From Gautieria morchelliformis (taxonomy: Eukaryota > Basidiomycota > Agaricomycetes > Gomphales > Gomphaceae), in the NCBI GenBank assembly GCA_015179125.1, contig WHVA01000019.1:248001-312000 (forward strand): a stretch of DNA of 64,000 bases. Reading direction: 5' to 3'. The first letter of the stretch is position 1, and the number at the start of each line of letters is the position of its first letter. Below, one piece after another: positions 35,240 to 46,737 of the stretch. The position numbers and the translations under genes are program-made. Under the pieces are notes generated by a model. That model was not told where the DNA came from. It searched no databases and worked only from the letters and a program-made list of their open reading frames with translations.

Positions 35240-35470
35240 CCATGACTAAGCAGAACTGGGGCAGTTTGGGTCACTGGAGCCTCGGAAAAATAGGGAAAAA
35301 TAATAGAAAAATAGAGGAATGTTTGAATAGGTTTCCCCCAATGTTATTAACAGCAAACAATAACTGTTAATTCTTTGGAGGTGTTTTTACATGTGTGTCA
35401 AGACAGATGGAAAAGAACTAGGGCTGGTTGAGCAGCCTTCCTTGGCTGGTTGAATAGCCATTCCCCTACA
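35240..35470 (+). repeat. 3'-terminal fragment of the TGTTTTGG LTR family
   Basis: From AAGCAGAACTGGGGCAG to ATTCCCCTACA it matches the end of the copies at 23470-23696 and 29930-30039 (AGGGCTGGTTGA, CAGCC, CCCTACA). Confidence 0.65.
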
Positions 35471-35559
35471 GGGGCCTCCCATCCTGCTGGGGGCTTTGCA
35501 TGTCATGTGAGTGGCATGCAACAGGCGGTGGCTCTGCAGCAGTTGCAACATACGCTGCA

Positions 35560-36430
35560 ACTGGGAGCCTCTGGGGACCTTTGGCGGGTCCCCAGATGCA
35601 GGTGCACACCCCTTGGGGCATGCCGCACCCTCCCCAATTGATGAAAGACAACAGCGGGGGTCGGGCAGCTCCTGAGGCCACACGCAAGTGCGGATGCGTT
35701 GGTGGGCCAATCCTGTCACACAGGGAGGTGCCCCAGCAGCATGCGTGGCTGCTGGGGACCTGGGGCACCATGTGGGGCCCACCTTGGATGGCGGCGGGTT
35801 CGCAGGGGGCCGCGAGCATTTGGCTGATGGGGCTGCGCGGCGGGCGCGGCGCCTGGCTGGCTCTGGGGGCCTCTTGGTGGCCCCCAGAGGTGGATGCATG
35901 CTCCCTAGAGCATGCACCACCATTCCCATTAGTTGGGAGCGGGCAGGGCAGCCCCTGGGGCCACGTGCTACCACAGATGACATCACGTGCCGGGCGTGAC
36001 ATTTGGGATGTTCAGCCAGCTCTGGGGCCCTCTTGAGTGTCCCCAGAGGTGGATGAACACTCTAGGGAGCATGCACCACCATTCCTGCTCGCTGGGAGCC
36101 AGCAGGGCGGCCGGGGGAGGTCCTGGGGCTGCGTGCCACCGCAGATGATGTTGCGCGGTGTTCGCAACATCTGGCCGGTTCTGGGGGCCTCTGGAGGGCC
36201 CCCAGAGGTGGATGCATGCTCAAAGGAGTGTGCACCACTGTTCCCGCTCACTGGGAATGAGCAGGGTGGCCGGGATGGCACCTGGGGCCTGCAAATGATG
36301 CTGCATGGTGAAGGTGGCTTACACAGGTCCTCTGCAGCCCTGGGGGGCTCCTGGGGGTTCCCCAGGGTGGATGGACACACCTTGGAGCGTGTGCCATCAT
36401 CTATGTGCGCCTGGGGCACCTGGGGCACAG
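35560..36430. repeat. Minisatellite with ~160-bp units
   Basis: CCCCAGAGGTGGATG followed by GAGCATGCACCACCATTCC recurs at about 35882, 36041, 36200 and 36361, with a more diverged unit near 35590. Unit length is 159-161 bp. ORFs over it on both strands follow the repeat and are probably not genes. Confidence 0.8.
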
Positions 36431-37362
36431 ATGCATGAGGTGGGCAGCATTGGCAGCATTGACAGGCGCGTCACGTCATGTGTCATGGCTGACCTGGCTG
36501 GCCGGCCCCTGGTGAGCCTGACGAGGCTGGGGGTGCTGTTGTGGGGCGTGGATGCGCCCTGGAGGAGCTTTGTCGTTCCCTTCAAATGTTAGAAGGATGC
36601 CTTCGAACTCAATGGTGTTTTGCTGTCACTGTGCAATGGCTTCCTGGCACCGTGCGGCAATCTCATCCACCTCACAAGCGAGGTCCTGCATCCTTACCGC
36701 CAGGCGGATAGGCCTCTTGCTCATGGAATGCACCCATGGCAGACTGGCGGTGGACCGACAAGGTCAATCCACACCAAGGTCGCATTTTGCAACCTCAGGC
36801 AGACAGTAGTGCGAGAACACACTACTGTGTGAGAAGTGTTCCTGTGATGAAGACATTGCGGCAACAGCTTTTGACAGCGAAGAGCCGTCAAAGCAGCAGT
36901 CTTTTTCAAGATGCTCCAGAAAGTTACAACAGATTAAGCTGGGGAACCGCCAGTGGTTCCCATGCACTAGCTATACAGTGGGGTCTTGTGGACCCCCCCC
37001 CCCCCACCCCCCACTTCAGAATCCACTTCTTTACAACCACTGACTGCGGTACCTTATCTGCCTCCGCCACCTGCGTGTTCACATGGCCCTTCTGACATGG
37101 TGCAGAAGGTTGCTTGTCTGGGATTATTTCTATCGAAGGGCTGTGAGCAGCTTTGGGGATGCGCTGTGGTGGATCCCCAGGTCAGGCCTTCTTCAGTGTC
37201 GGCACATTGTCACCCTCATCTGAGGAAAGGAACATGGGCCACCGCTTCATTCACACAGGCGGTTCGACTACCTGTCACTCGGGCGATCCTCGTGGGACCA
37301 CCAGTTGCTGCGGGACAGGAGTAGGAGCTTCACCAAACCCCACAGTCCTGTTAGCATGCGTC
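36431..37362. other. Unassigned DNA
   Basis: Mixed-composition sequence with a C homopolymer stretch (about 36990-37014). The segment next to the minus-strand pseudogene (about 37180-37362) may hold its 3' exons, because an AG acceptor-like site follows TTCCTTTCCTCAG on the minus strand near 37220. I see no other supportable feature. Confidence 0.4.
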
Positions 37363-38006
37363 TCATGTATGCAATTCAGGGGACATACCTTGCAGCTCCT
37401 TTGCAGTGCTTTGTGTCGCTTCAGGCTCCTTCGACAGATGTCGTGATGGGACAGGACATGGGGCCGAGCTAGTGTCAGCCTCCACGAACACCAGGTGCAG
37501 AGTGAACGATGAACCCTCCAGCCACACCTTCACTTCCTTCATCTCTTTCACCAGCTCGTCCACCTCAGGTGGCCATTCTAAGTCTGGGTCAACTACCGCC
37601 TCGACTCGCAGTGCCTTCCAAAGCTCAACCTAGACCTCACAAATGAGCAAATGACCTCTGGCAAGAAAATGAGAGGACTCACCTGAATTTCCGCTGCATC
37701 ACCCACCCACTGCTCCATCTCCTCACGCAACTCTCCCCAAAAGTCAGGACGAACCTTCAGCACCGTCTGTGTTCACTCAAGGATTGTTGCGAAAGAGGAA
37801 GTCGCCATAAGGGCTTGAATGCTAGGATGGACCCCGTAGCCCCACACCGCAACACCTTTTATGCAGAGCGTGGATCCATGCACAGACTACGCAGCAAGAT
37901 AGGGCCCAGGCATCAGAGATCTGATTGGGGGACCCATTATGTCCTTACGCCTTCCCCCCACACTTAAACACTGTGTCGTTGGACTCTGAAGCTAGGAGGG
38001 GGATAC
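37363..38006 (-). pseudogene. Fragment of an unidentified spliced gene, minus strand
   Basis: On the minus strand a coding frame runs from the LTR edge at 38006 through VGGRRKDIMGPP, GVAVWGYGVHPSIQALM and RPDFWGELREEMEQW. It then crosses a perfect 53-nt GTGAGT-TAG intron (37630-37682) in phase 0 and goes on with VELWKALRVEAVVDPD and WPPEVDELVKEM to a stop at 37363. In-frame stops are TAG at 37887 and TGA at 37773. The composition and phase-matched intron argue for a once real gene; I do not recognise the family. Its 5' part was lost at the LTR. Confidence 0.5.
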
Positions 38007-38719
38007 TGTCATGACTCATTATTCCTGTATCCAGTTACCTCCATTTTTCCCATCTACCCCTCCACCTTACATTCACTCCATTCACTCCTCGCCATATTTG
38101 CCGAATGGCCCTTCACTACTCGCATCATTCGCCAGCAGGCACGCCATCAAACATGATCGACATCCTTACCCGGCATGATCATTCATCACTGGCCCCATCA
38201 TCTTCCCGACTCAACCCCCTTTGGGCGTTCCTATGGCCAGGATGTATTCGTGGGACATCCTACCCGTAGACCATGTGGGATCAACCCAGCAAGCCAAGAG
38301 TCCATGCAGGGTAACATGTATGCAGGTCTCAAGGTGTGTTTCTTACATAGGTACCTTTGTTCTCTCTCCCCCTGTTGTTTCATGTTCGCACTCCTCCCTA
38401 TTTCCAGTGTATATGTGTTTCATCTATTTTGTATCCTGACTGCGCACCCCTATCCAACCCTGACTTATGATGGCCTCTTTCCTATTCACTGATATCATAT
38501 GAGCATTCGGTATAAGTAGTTTACATTCGCATGTATATTCTGCAGTTCAATTATCATATGTCTATCTTGTGCAAAAGATTGACCTCACTGTGATCCTCAT
38601 CTTGAGCCCGCTTCTATAGACTCCTATCTTAGACCAGCGGAGGGCTTAAGCACCACTGGTGAGTTTTCATACTTCACCTTCATTACCTTAGCCTTCATAC
38701 TATTATTGGTGCTGTTGAC

Positions 38720-40586
38720 CAACTTTCTCACCCTAACCACCATACCAAAATTTACAAAATGCTATCCTCTACACATCCACCACCTAAACCCGAGTACAGA
38801 GCATCTCTAGTACATCACTGTGATAGCCCGCTCACACTCGCCACAAAAAATGTGCCATGCCATCCAGCACGGACCCCCCGCCGACCGCGGCGTCGCGACC
38901 CTGAACACAAGCCAGCAACCAGCAGGGCGGCAGCAAGTCCAGAGCAGAGTTGTTAGCAGATCCGTACGCAGCCGTCCGCACCAAAGAAGGAGCACGCACC
39001 TATCTAGATAAGAATGGCTATTTTGCAAGAGACGAACCCCTAAGCACGGAACTGCTCAGCTACGCCCTCCTATCACTAGCCCATAGCACAACAGTCAAAA
39101 CTCTGCAAGAGGGCGCCAGAGCGATAGCCATCTTGATGTTTGAGGAAGCAGTGAAGAGCATAGGGGAGACAGTCACGCTGTATGTGGGGAAGAAGATGAA
39201 GTCAGTCATAGACAAGATGGAGGAGGTATCGGAGATGGCAATGAATTTGACAGAAGCTGCCCAAGTAATGGCACAAGAGGCAGCCAGACAGATAAGCGAG
39301 GCACACGGGAGTCGAGGAGAGATGAGCGGAGAAGAGGAACACAGGGGGAGCAGAGTGACGTACGTGGCTGCACTACGAGGTAATGTACCACTTTCACACC
39401 CCACCAACCTTGCCAAAGCATGGGCTAGAGAGCGCCAAAGCCTGATAGACAGCGATCCGCGGGCAGAGAAGAATGCCTTCGACGAACTCAACAAGCAGGA
39501 GCCGGTCGCCAAAGCAAACGAAGCTGCGACCAAGATCGAAACACTGGAAAACGTGGGAGAGATGTGCTTCATAGGGGTCAAAAGGTTAGCGAATGGAGGG
39601 ATTGTTTTCAATCTCACCACAAACACGGCGGCAAGATGGATACAAGCCAACAAGGCGGCATTCCTGGAAAAACTCAGCGCGACGGCCACAATCAAAGACA
39701 GGGCGCTGTCAGTCATCATAGAATACGTACCCGTCAGCCACTCACCGGAAGCCTTCGCCGAGATGAGAAAGATAGAACATGACTCCAGGCTACCAAGCGG
39801 CACTCTCATAGCAACGCGATGGATAAAGCCGGCTCACAGAAGGACAGCTGGACAAAAAACAGTGCACCTGATCACAAAGTTTGCCACGATGGAAGCAGCG
39901 AACCAAAGCATCTGAGAGGGAATGATAATTGCCAGGAAATGTACCTGGGCAAGAAGGATGAAGAGGGAACAGCGTCGGTGCCTCAAATGCCAGAAGTACA
40001 ACACCAGGCACATGGCAGCTGAGTGCACCGGCCCCAACAGGTGCGGGACATGCGGCAAAGAGCACAGGACCACAGATTGTGAGGAAACAGACCCGGACAA
40101 ATTCCATTGCGTGAGCTGTGACACGCATGGCCACGCATCCTGGGACCGCACCTGGCCCAGCTTCAGAGCCGCATGCCAGACAGTAGAAAGAAATGACCCT
40201 GAGAACACATACAAGTTGAGTGAGTTAACAGCAGTCATCACTCGTGTTTCATCTCGCGCATTGCGCATTGTGTTCCATTCCGTCTCTGTCTCCATCTCCC
40301 TCCTTGTACCCTTATAACAGACCTCACGCTACAACAGGAGCAGGGTGGAGAGGAAGGTTGATGCACAGGGAGACACAGCAGAGGCACAAGGTGCAAAGAC
40401 ACAAACCCTTGCCCACACAGGCACGGACTCGCTCAGGGCCTAGCCCAATGAGCGCAAGCGGAGATAGATAACGAAAGGGGGGCAAGGAAACACATGTCGA
40501 CCGGGTAATTGTAGAATCTGTCTTACATAGGGCTCGGCCCCAAAAGATGATAAATTTGATATAAAATAAAAAATAAAAAAAAATTC
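38720..40586 (+). mobile_element. Half-LINE: ORF1-only non-LTR retroelement
   Basis: The 1867-bp insertion ends in an A-rich tail (AAAATAAAAAATAAAAAAAAA) and is bounded by the duplication GTGCTGTTGAC (38709-38719, 40587-40597). This proves retrotransposition by target priming. It carries a 5' leader and an ORF1, and a 3' region of about 270 bp, with no endonuclease or RT. It must use enzymes from another LINE. The organisation resembles mammalian HAL1 elements. Confidence 0.85.
38857..40317 (+). pseudogene. LINE ORF1 (nucleic-acid chaperone with zinc knuckles) of the half-LINE
   Basis: I start at ATG 38857 (MPSSTDPPPT), in frame with the long body. TGA at 38902 and TGA at 39913 interrupt it; both sit where Arg is plausible. 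The body has a helical middle (KKMKSVIDKMEEV), an RRM-like part (GVKRLANGGIVFNL, LSVIIEYVPVSHSPEAF, TRWIKPAHRRT) and three knuckles: CLKCQKYNTRHMAAEC, CGTCGKEHRTTDC and CVSCDTHGHASWDRTW. The same architecture and key residues occur in ORF1 of the neighbouring full LINE, but identity is low, so it derives from a different LINE family. Confidence 0.8.
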
Positions 40587-40847
40587 GTGCTGTTGACGAA
40601 GGGCTCTGAAGGAGTACCTTCACCGGTGAAAGGATTGTTACTACTAGACAACCTTTCCATGAGACATTGTACGTTACATCATCAAGTATCATGAGCGGAT
40701 TCCTTTTTGCACTCTGACCACCACCATCGCCAGGGCGCCTAAACGAATCTTTCTGCTTCTCCACAAAAACCCATGCACGCACGCGCCTAGGCTCCAGGCT
40801 CTGCTCGCAACCGAAAAAAGGACACCTAGTCGACCCCTCGGGCCCCA

Positions 40848-42770
40848 ATGCCACCCGGATCGTCGACAAGCGGGCCGAGAGGCCGCGTCACCCCCACCAC
40901 AAGGGCTACACACACCCCGGCCTTATCCCAAGCAAGGCTTGACAGCCAAGGAAGAATCCGACAGAAGACACCTCCCGACCCGATGGAGGAAACCCGAGCA
41001 GAGGACGAGAGAGAGTCGGACCCACCACGCGACAAGAGACCAGCTACCAACCAGCCCACCACCAGGGGCACCGCCACAGAACCGGAAGCGCTTGCTCGCG
41101 AAGAGATAAGGGACATGCCTGGACAAGAGATAACAGATATAGAAGGAGGTAAGCTCTATCTGGAACGCACACTGCTAACCATACCAGGAGCATCCTGGCC
41201 GATCGAGACCCTGTCCACGGCCATCCTCCAGGTCACCCAGTACAAGGGAATGACACAGCAGACAATCAATGCGCTCCGCTCCATAGCCTTTGTCCTGGAA
41301 CAGTTAGACGACGACGCTAGGGGGGACAGAATAGCGGACAGGGTGCAGACGCGGCTGTCAAGGGAGGAGAATGCTCTCACGACGAGGATAAAGGAGGCGG
41401 GGGACCTCATAGACAAGGCCACGGTGGCGGCGGAAACTGCGGTTTGCGTCTCTCAGAGAGTCATGGAGGAAGTGAAGGCGGCCACGCAATCCTTCCAGAA
41501 CGCCACGTCCACAGTCGCCACAACAGCCACACAGCTCACCGAAACAACGACCACCTACCGGGACGCGGTGAAGCGGGTGACGACGCTCCCCCAGACCACG
41601 CCCAGCACCGCCGCTGTCATGTCCACCCTCGATGTCAGGATCCGCGCCAGGGAGGGGGTCAAACAACGACAGGTCCTGGTCGACGCGGCGGACGCCGGCG
41701 CACAGATTCTAAGCGAATTGGACAACGCGGGGTTGGCTAAGAAGGCCAACGAGGCCCTACACAGGGTCGAGGAAGACACTATGCACTCAGTAGTCAGCAC
41801 GAGACGTCTGAACAATGGGGGAGTCCTGTTCGAGCTTGACTCTGAGGAAGCAGCAGCGTGGATCAACGAGGCGCAACACAGGCTTCAATTCACGACGGCA
41901 CTAGCCCCCAACGCAAGGATCAAGCCCAGACTATACCCCCTTGTGTTACAATTCATCCCCCTACACTTCGGCCCCGACAAGGAAAACGAACTCAGAAACA
42001 TAGAGGGCACTAACAGGCTTCCCCACGGTGCAATTGACAGGGCCAAATGGCTCAAGCCCACATACCGACGCTCGCCCAACCAGACCTGCGGGCACGCGCT
42101 CATCACGTTCAACAGCCCGGAAGTAGCCAACAAAGTCTTGACCAACGGCCTTATCATATGTCAGAAGCGTGTGTATGCGGAAAAGTGCAAGAAGGAACCC
42201 ACAAGGTGCCTAAAATGCCAAGGATGGGGACACATGTCGTACGCGTGCCCTCAAACATATGACACGTGCGGCACCTGCGGAGACAGACACAAGACGTCGA
42301 CCTGCACTAACACAAACAAAACGCGTTGCACCACCTGTAGCTCGGACACCCACACTAGCTGGGACAGAACATGCCCCGCTTTTGTGCGCAGATGCGAGGA
42401 AATGGTTGGGAGGCTGCCAGAGAACCTCATGCCGTATTTCCCCACAGCAGAGCCGTGGATGCACGTCTCGCAGCCGCCTAGATCTGCCCACCCCGTGCTG
42501 ATACTGCCGCCCACCAAACCACACACTACCGGAGGATGGACGACTGTCTCCCGCCGCAGCCGCAATGACACAAGTAGGCAGACCACGCTGCCCTTCAAGC
42601 CGGTGGAGCACGAACGACCACAAGGGCGATCAACAACGGGGCAGGGACCACTGGCCCCCCAGCGGATGTCCAGTCCTGCCACCTTACCCAACCGCATCGA
42701 ACTAGGCCCCATCTCACGGTGGGGCAATACAGACAGTAACACAGGTCAGCCCCCACCAGCACATAGCTAA
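40848..42770 (+). CDS. LINE ORF1 protein, 640 aa, intact
   Basis: An uninterrupted 640-codon frame. The N-terminal ~110 residues are Pro/Arg/Thr-rich and disordered. Residues ~115-290 are helical with heptad-like Ala/Thr stretches, probably a coiled coil for oligomerisation. Residues ~330-440 match the RRM-like part of the half-LINE ORF1 (TRRLNNGGVLFEL, AKWLKPTYRRS). Three knuckles follow (CLKCQGWGHMSYAC, CGTCGDRHKTSTC, CTTCSSDTHTSWDRTC) and the tail is Pro-rich. The likely role is binding LINE RNA to form the ribonucleoprotein. Its stop overlaps the ORF2 start as TAATG (42768-42772). Confidence 0.9.
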   Translation: MPPGSSTSGPRGRVTPTTRATHTPALSQARLDSQGRIRQKTPPDPMEETRAEDERESDPPRDKRPATNQPTTRGTATEPEALAREEIRDMPGQEITDIEGGKLYLERTLLTIPGASWPIETLSTAILQVTQYKGMTQQTINALRSIAFVLEQLDDDARGDRIADRVQTRLSREENALTTRIKEAGDLIDKATVAAETAVCVSQRVMEEVKAATQSFQNATSTVATTATQLTETTTTYRDAVKRVTTLPQTTPSTAAVMSTLDVRIRAREGVKQRQVLVDAADAGAQILSELDNAGLAKKANEALHRVEEDTMHSVVSTRRLNNGGVLFELDSEEAAAWINEAQHRLQFTTALAPNARIKPRLYPLVLQFIPLHFGPDKENELRNIEGTNRLPHGAIDRAKWLKPTYRRSPNQTCGHALITFNSPEVANKVLTNGLIICQKRVYAEKCKKEPTRCLKCQGWGHMSYACPQTYDTCGTCGDRHKTSTCTNTNKTRCTTCSSDTHTSWDRTCPAFVRRCEEMVGRLPENLMPYFPTAEPWMHVSQPPRSAHPVLILPPTKPHTTGGWTTVSRRSRNDTSRQTTLPFKPVEHERPQGRSTTGQGPLAPQRMSSPATLPNRIELGPISRWGNTDSNTGQPPPAHS

Positions 42771-45700
42771 TGTCTTATACGATAGAACCCACACCACGGA
42801 GACTGAGAATCCTTCAACAAAATCTGAACAAATCCGACAAAGCCCAATACGATCTCATTAACTCGCCAATTCACAACGACTGGGACCTTATACTCTTACA
42901 AGAACCTTATATCGACGCCTTGGGCAACACCAAGGCCAACCACAACTGGCATGTACTATATCCCACGTCCCATCTTACTAACTCTTCCACAAAGCGCTCC
43001 GTTACCCTGGTCAACACATCGCTCGACAAAAACACCTGGAAACAACTGGCCTACACCTACTCGAACAACGTAACAGTCTTCCAACTCACTCACACACAGG
43101 GCAAGATCACAGTATTCAATATATACAATGACTGCGGACACTCGGACACCATCCAACACCTCGAGCAGTTCATCAAGGCGGAGAGACACGGCATTCTCCT
43201 ACACAACTCAGATGCCATGGTCTGGTGCGGGGACTTCAATCACCATCACCCGATGTGGGACGAGGAAAGAAACCGCCATCTGTTCACAACTGTGGCGACA
43301 ATGGAAGCGGAGAAGCTGATCTCGAAACTGGCGGACTACAACATGATCATGACACTGCCCAAGCGCCTGCCCACTCTTCAGTCAATGTCAACGAAAAACT
43401 GGACTAGAGTGGACAATGTCTTCTGCACCGACAACGTGGCCGGCTCAGTAATCCGATGCGACACCGACCCACGCACACGCGGCCCTGGCACTGATCATGT
43501 TCCTATCCACACGGTAATCGACATCGAGGTGGCACTCGACCCACCGGCATCCTTCTGCAACTTCAGGGCAGTCGACTGGGGGGAATTCAGGGAGGAGCTC
43601 GCGGGACATATGGAATACATACCAGATGCCAGGGAACTCCGGACACGGGAGGAGTTCAAGGAGGCAGTGGATGCACTGACACTAGCCATCCAGGCCACCA
43701 TAAAGACAGTCATGCCGCTGTCCAAACCGGCCCCGCATTCGCGCAGATGGTGGAGCAAGGCTCTGTCGGATCTCAAAAAGAAGAAGAACAAGCTAAACCA
43801 TCAGTCCTACTTGTACCGCGCAGTAGCTGACCACCCTTCTCACAAGGAGCTTCGACAGATCAACGAAAAGTACGGGGCGGCCATAAAAGAAGCGAAAACC
43901 CAGCACTGGATTGACTACCTAGACGACCTCGATGAAGGGCTGCTGTGGACGGCCAACAGCTACATCGCGAACCCAGCCACAGATGGGGGAAGGTCACGGA
44001 TACCCACACTTGAGTCGATGGGCCCAGACGACGCGGTCCACAGGGCGGAAACCAATGAAGAAAAGAGCCAGGCCTTAGCAATGGCGTTCTTCCCGCCCAG
44101 ACCGACGCCCACCCAAACCCTCGAAGGCCACAGCTACCCTAGAAGAGTTCAGTATCGGTTCCAGCTCCATGAGACTCAGCTGAGGTGACAAATCGACAAA
44201 TTGAAGCCGCACAAGGCCCCTGGAGACGACGGGATACCCAACATCGTCCTCAAGGAGGCGACAGACCTAATTGTCGAACACCTGCTGTGGATCTACAGGG
44301 CGGCTTTTGCGCTGGGAACATACAGCGACAAATGGAGATCCTGGATAACGGTTGTTCTCCGCAAGCCAGGCAAAACGAGCTACAGTGCACCAAAGTCTTA
44401 CCGCCCGATCGCGCTGTACAACACACTGGGGAAACTCCTAACAGCAATAGTGACTGAGGACATGGTACACATGACTGAGAAGCACCATCTCCTACCAGCC
44501 AACCACTGTGGAGGTAGGCCGGGCAGAACGACAACTGACTCCCTGCATCTAGTTGTGAACAAAATCAAGGGAGCCTGGTGCCGCAAGAAAGTCGCAGTGA
44601 TGCTATTCCTGGACATAGAAGGTGCGTTCCCTAATGCGGTCACCAACCGCCTCCTCCACAACATGAGGAAGCGAAAGATACCTGAGGAGTACGTGCATTT
44701 TGTGGAAGTTATGCTGACGAACCGACGCACGAGGCTAAAATTTGATGGATTTATGTCGGACTGGGTCCCCATCGACAATGGCATAGGCCAGGGGACCCCC
44801 TCTCGATGATACTGTATCTATTCTATAACGCTGACCTCATAGACGTGGCATCAAGGAAGGGCCAAGCGGCGGTCGCCTTTGTGGACGACGCAAACTTATA
44901 CGCGGAAGGGGACACCTTCGCCGAGGCCTATGCTAGTCTGGAGGAGATGCTGGTGAAGCCAGGGGGGGCAAAGGACTGGACGGAGGCTCATCACTCCAAA
45001 TTCGAAAAGAGAAAATTCGCAGTGGTATGCTTTTCTCGACGCAGGGTGCCAGACGGCGATCAACCTGGGAAGACGCAGCCCGAAGTCCGACCGGACTTCA
45101 CCTACGAAGGGGTCACCATACGGCCCCAAGAGGCACACAAGTTCTTAGGCGTCTTCCTTGATGAGGAACTACGATGGAGGGTACAGGCGGCGAAAGTGGT
45201 AGCAAAAGCGGTGAAGTGGACTTTACTATTCCGCAGACTGTCTAAGCCCTCCACAGGAGTACAGGCCAAATACATGCGTCAGCTCTACACAGCAGTTGCA
45301 TTACCAAAGATCACGTACGCGGCCGATGTCTGGTTCACACCAGTGCAACGACGGGCAGGAAAAAGGAAGGCAACTGGGTCCGTTGGAGTGGTATGTAAAC
45401 TAACCGCGGTGCAAAGAATGGCGACCATAGCCATCACGGGGGCCATGAAGACAACGGCGACTGATATCCTAGAAGCCCATGCCAACATCCTGCCCATAGA
45501 GCTACTCATGCTGAACGCCTGCTACAGAGCGGCAGCCCGCTTGATCACACTGCCCAAATCCCACCCTCTAGCCAAGCCGGTCAAGTCATGCTCCAACAGA
45601 CTTGTCCGACGTCACCCCTCGCCCATTCACGTCCTGCTACATGCCTTCAACATGAAACCAGGCGGCCTTGAAACCATCACACCTGCCTTGCAGGTGCCCA

Positions 45701-46737
45701 ACCAGCCCCCACACTTTGCCACCGAAATAGCAGACACGAGAGAGGAGTCGAAGGAGGCTGATCAGGCAGACGAACTGGACGCAAAGGTCTACACCGACGG
45801 GTCGGGACTCGATGGCAATGCGGGCGCGGCGGCTATCCTGTACAAGCAGGGGAGGCGCACCAAAGTGGTAAGATACTGCCTGGGCCCGCTAACTGATCAC
45901 ACCACATATGAAGCAGAGGCGGTGGGAGTAACTCTTGCGCTGGAACTCATCGCGCGTGAGAGAGGCATAAAAACAGCATCGATCCTATTAGACAATCAGG
46001 CTGTAATCCAATCACTCAGCCACGTCAAACCCCGACCTTCCCAACATATACTCCACTGCGCTCACGAGCTGGCCAACAGTATAGCAGCCCCGACCGGACG
46101 ATGAAGGGCCGACCTGAGAGTCGCGTGGATCTCGGGCCACGATGACGTGCAGGGCAATGAGGAGGCGGATGAGCAAGCAAGGAGAGCAGCCGAGGGTGAC
46201 ATCAGCCAGATGGGTGAGCTACCTACATATCTCGCCACGGACCCTCTACCGCGCAGCATTGCCGCTGCGCGCCAGTCCTTCAGAACGAACATATGGGGCC
46301 TGTGGAGAGAGAAATGGATGAGATCGCCGAGGCACACGTGTATGGTAGCAATAGATGACAGCCTACCATCCAGGACCTTCTACAGAGACACGACAGGATT
46401 CACCAGAGCGCAGATCAGCCTAGTCACACAACTGCGCACGATGCACGTCCCACTGAACAAACATCTCCACCGCATCAAAAAAGCACCGTCCCCCCTCTGC
46501 CCGGCCTGCACTGGGACAGATGAATCTGTCCACCACTACTTATTCGACTGCCAAGCCCATGAACATGCGAGGATAGCCCTCAGAAGGAAGCTAGGACGCA
46601 GATCCAAGTCACTAAAAGACCTTCTGGGCAACCAGAAGGCAATTGGAGCGACACTGGCATACGTGGCGAGCACTAAGAGATTGCTCCCGACATTTGGTGA
46701 TGTAACTCCCCTTCCCTCTCCGGATAAAGCTAGGTGA
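42770..46737 (+). pseudogene. LINE ORF2: EEP endonuclease, reverse transcriptase, RNase H, zinc knuckle
   Basis: ORF2 starts at 42770 (MSYTIEPT). Endonuclease motifs: LQQNLNKS, LLQEPY, GDFNHHHPMWD, RVDNVFC and GTDHVPI. A TGA at 44186 interrupts the linker. RT: KAPGDDGIPN, SYRPIALYN, HCGGRPGRTTTD, LFLDIEGAFPN and, after the shift, AFVDDANLY with FVDD at the active site. The frame breaks at 44790-44793 (GGGGACCCC): one more G restores GQGDPLS and joins the next frame. RNase H has VYTDGSG, EAEAV, LLDNQAV and GNEEADEQAR. A TGA at 46102 lies inside RNase H. The C-terminus has CPACTGTDESVHHYLFDC. The protein is inactive as read, though only three changes separate it from an open frame. Confidence 0.9.

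Noticed and set aside
35387..36440. ORFs of 130-199 codons on both strands
   Set aside because: Products of the 160-bp minisatellite.
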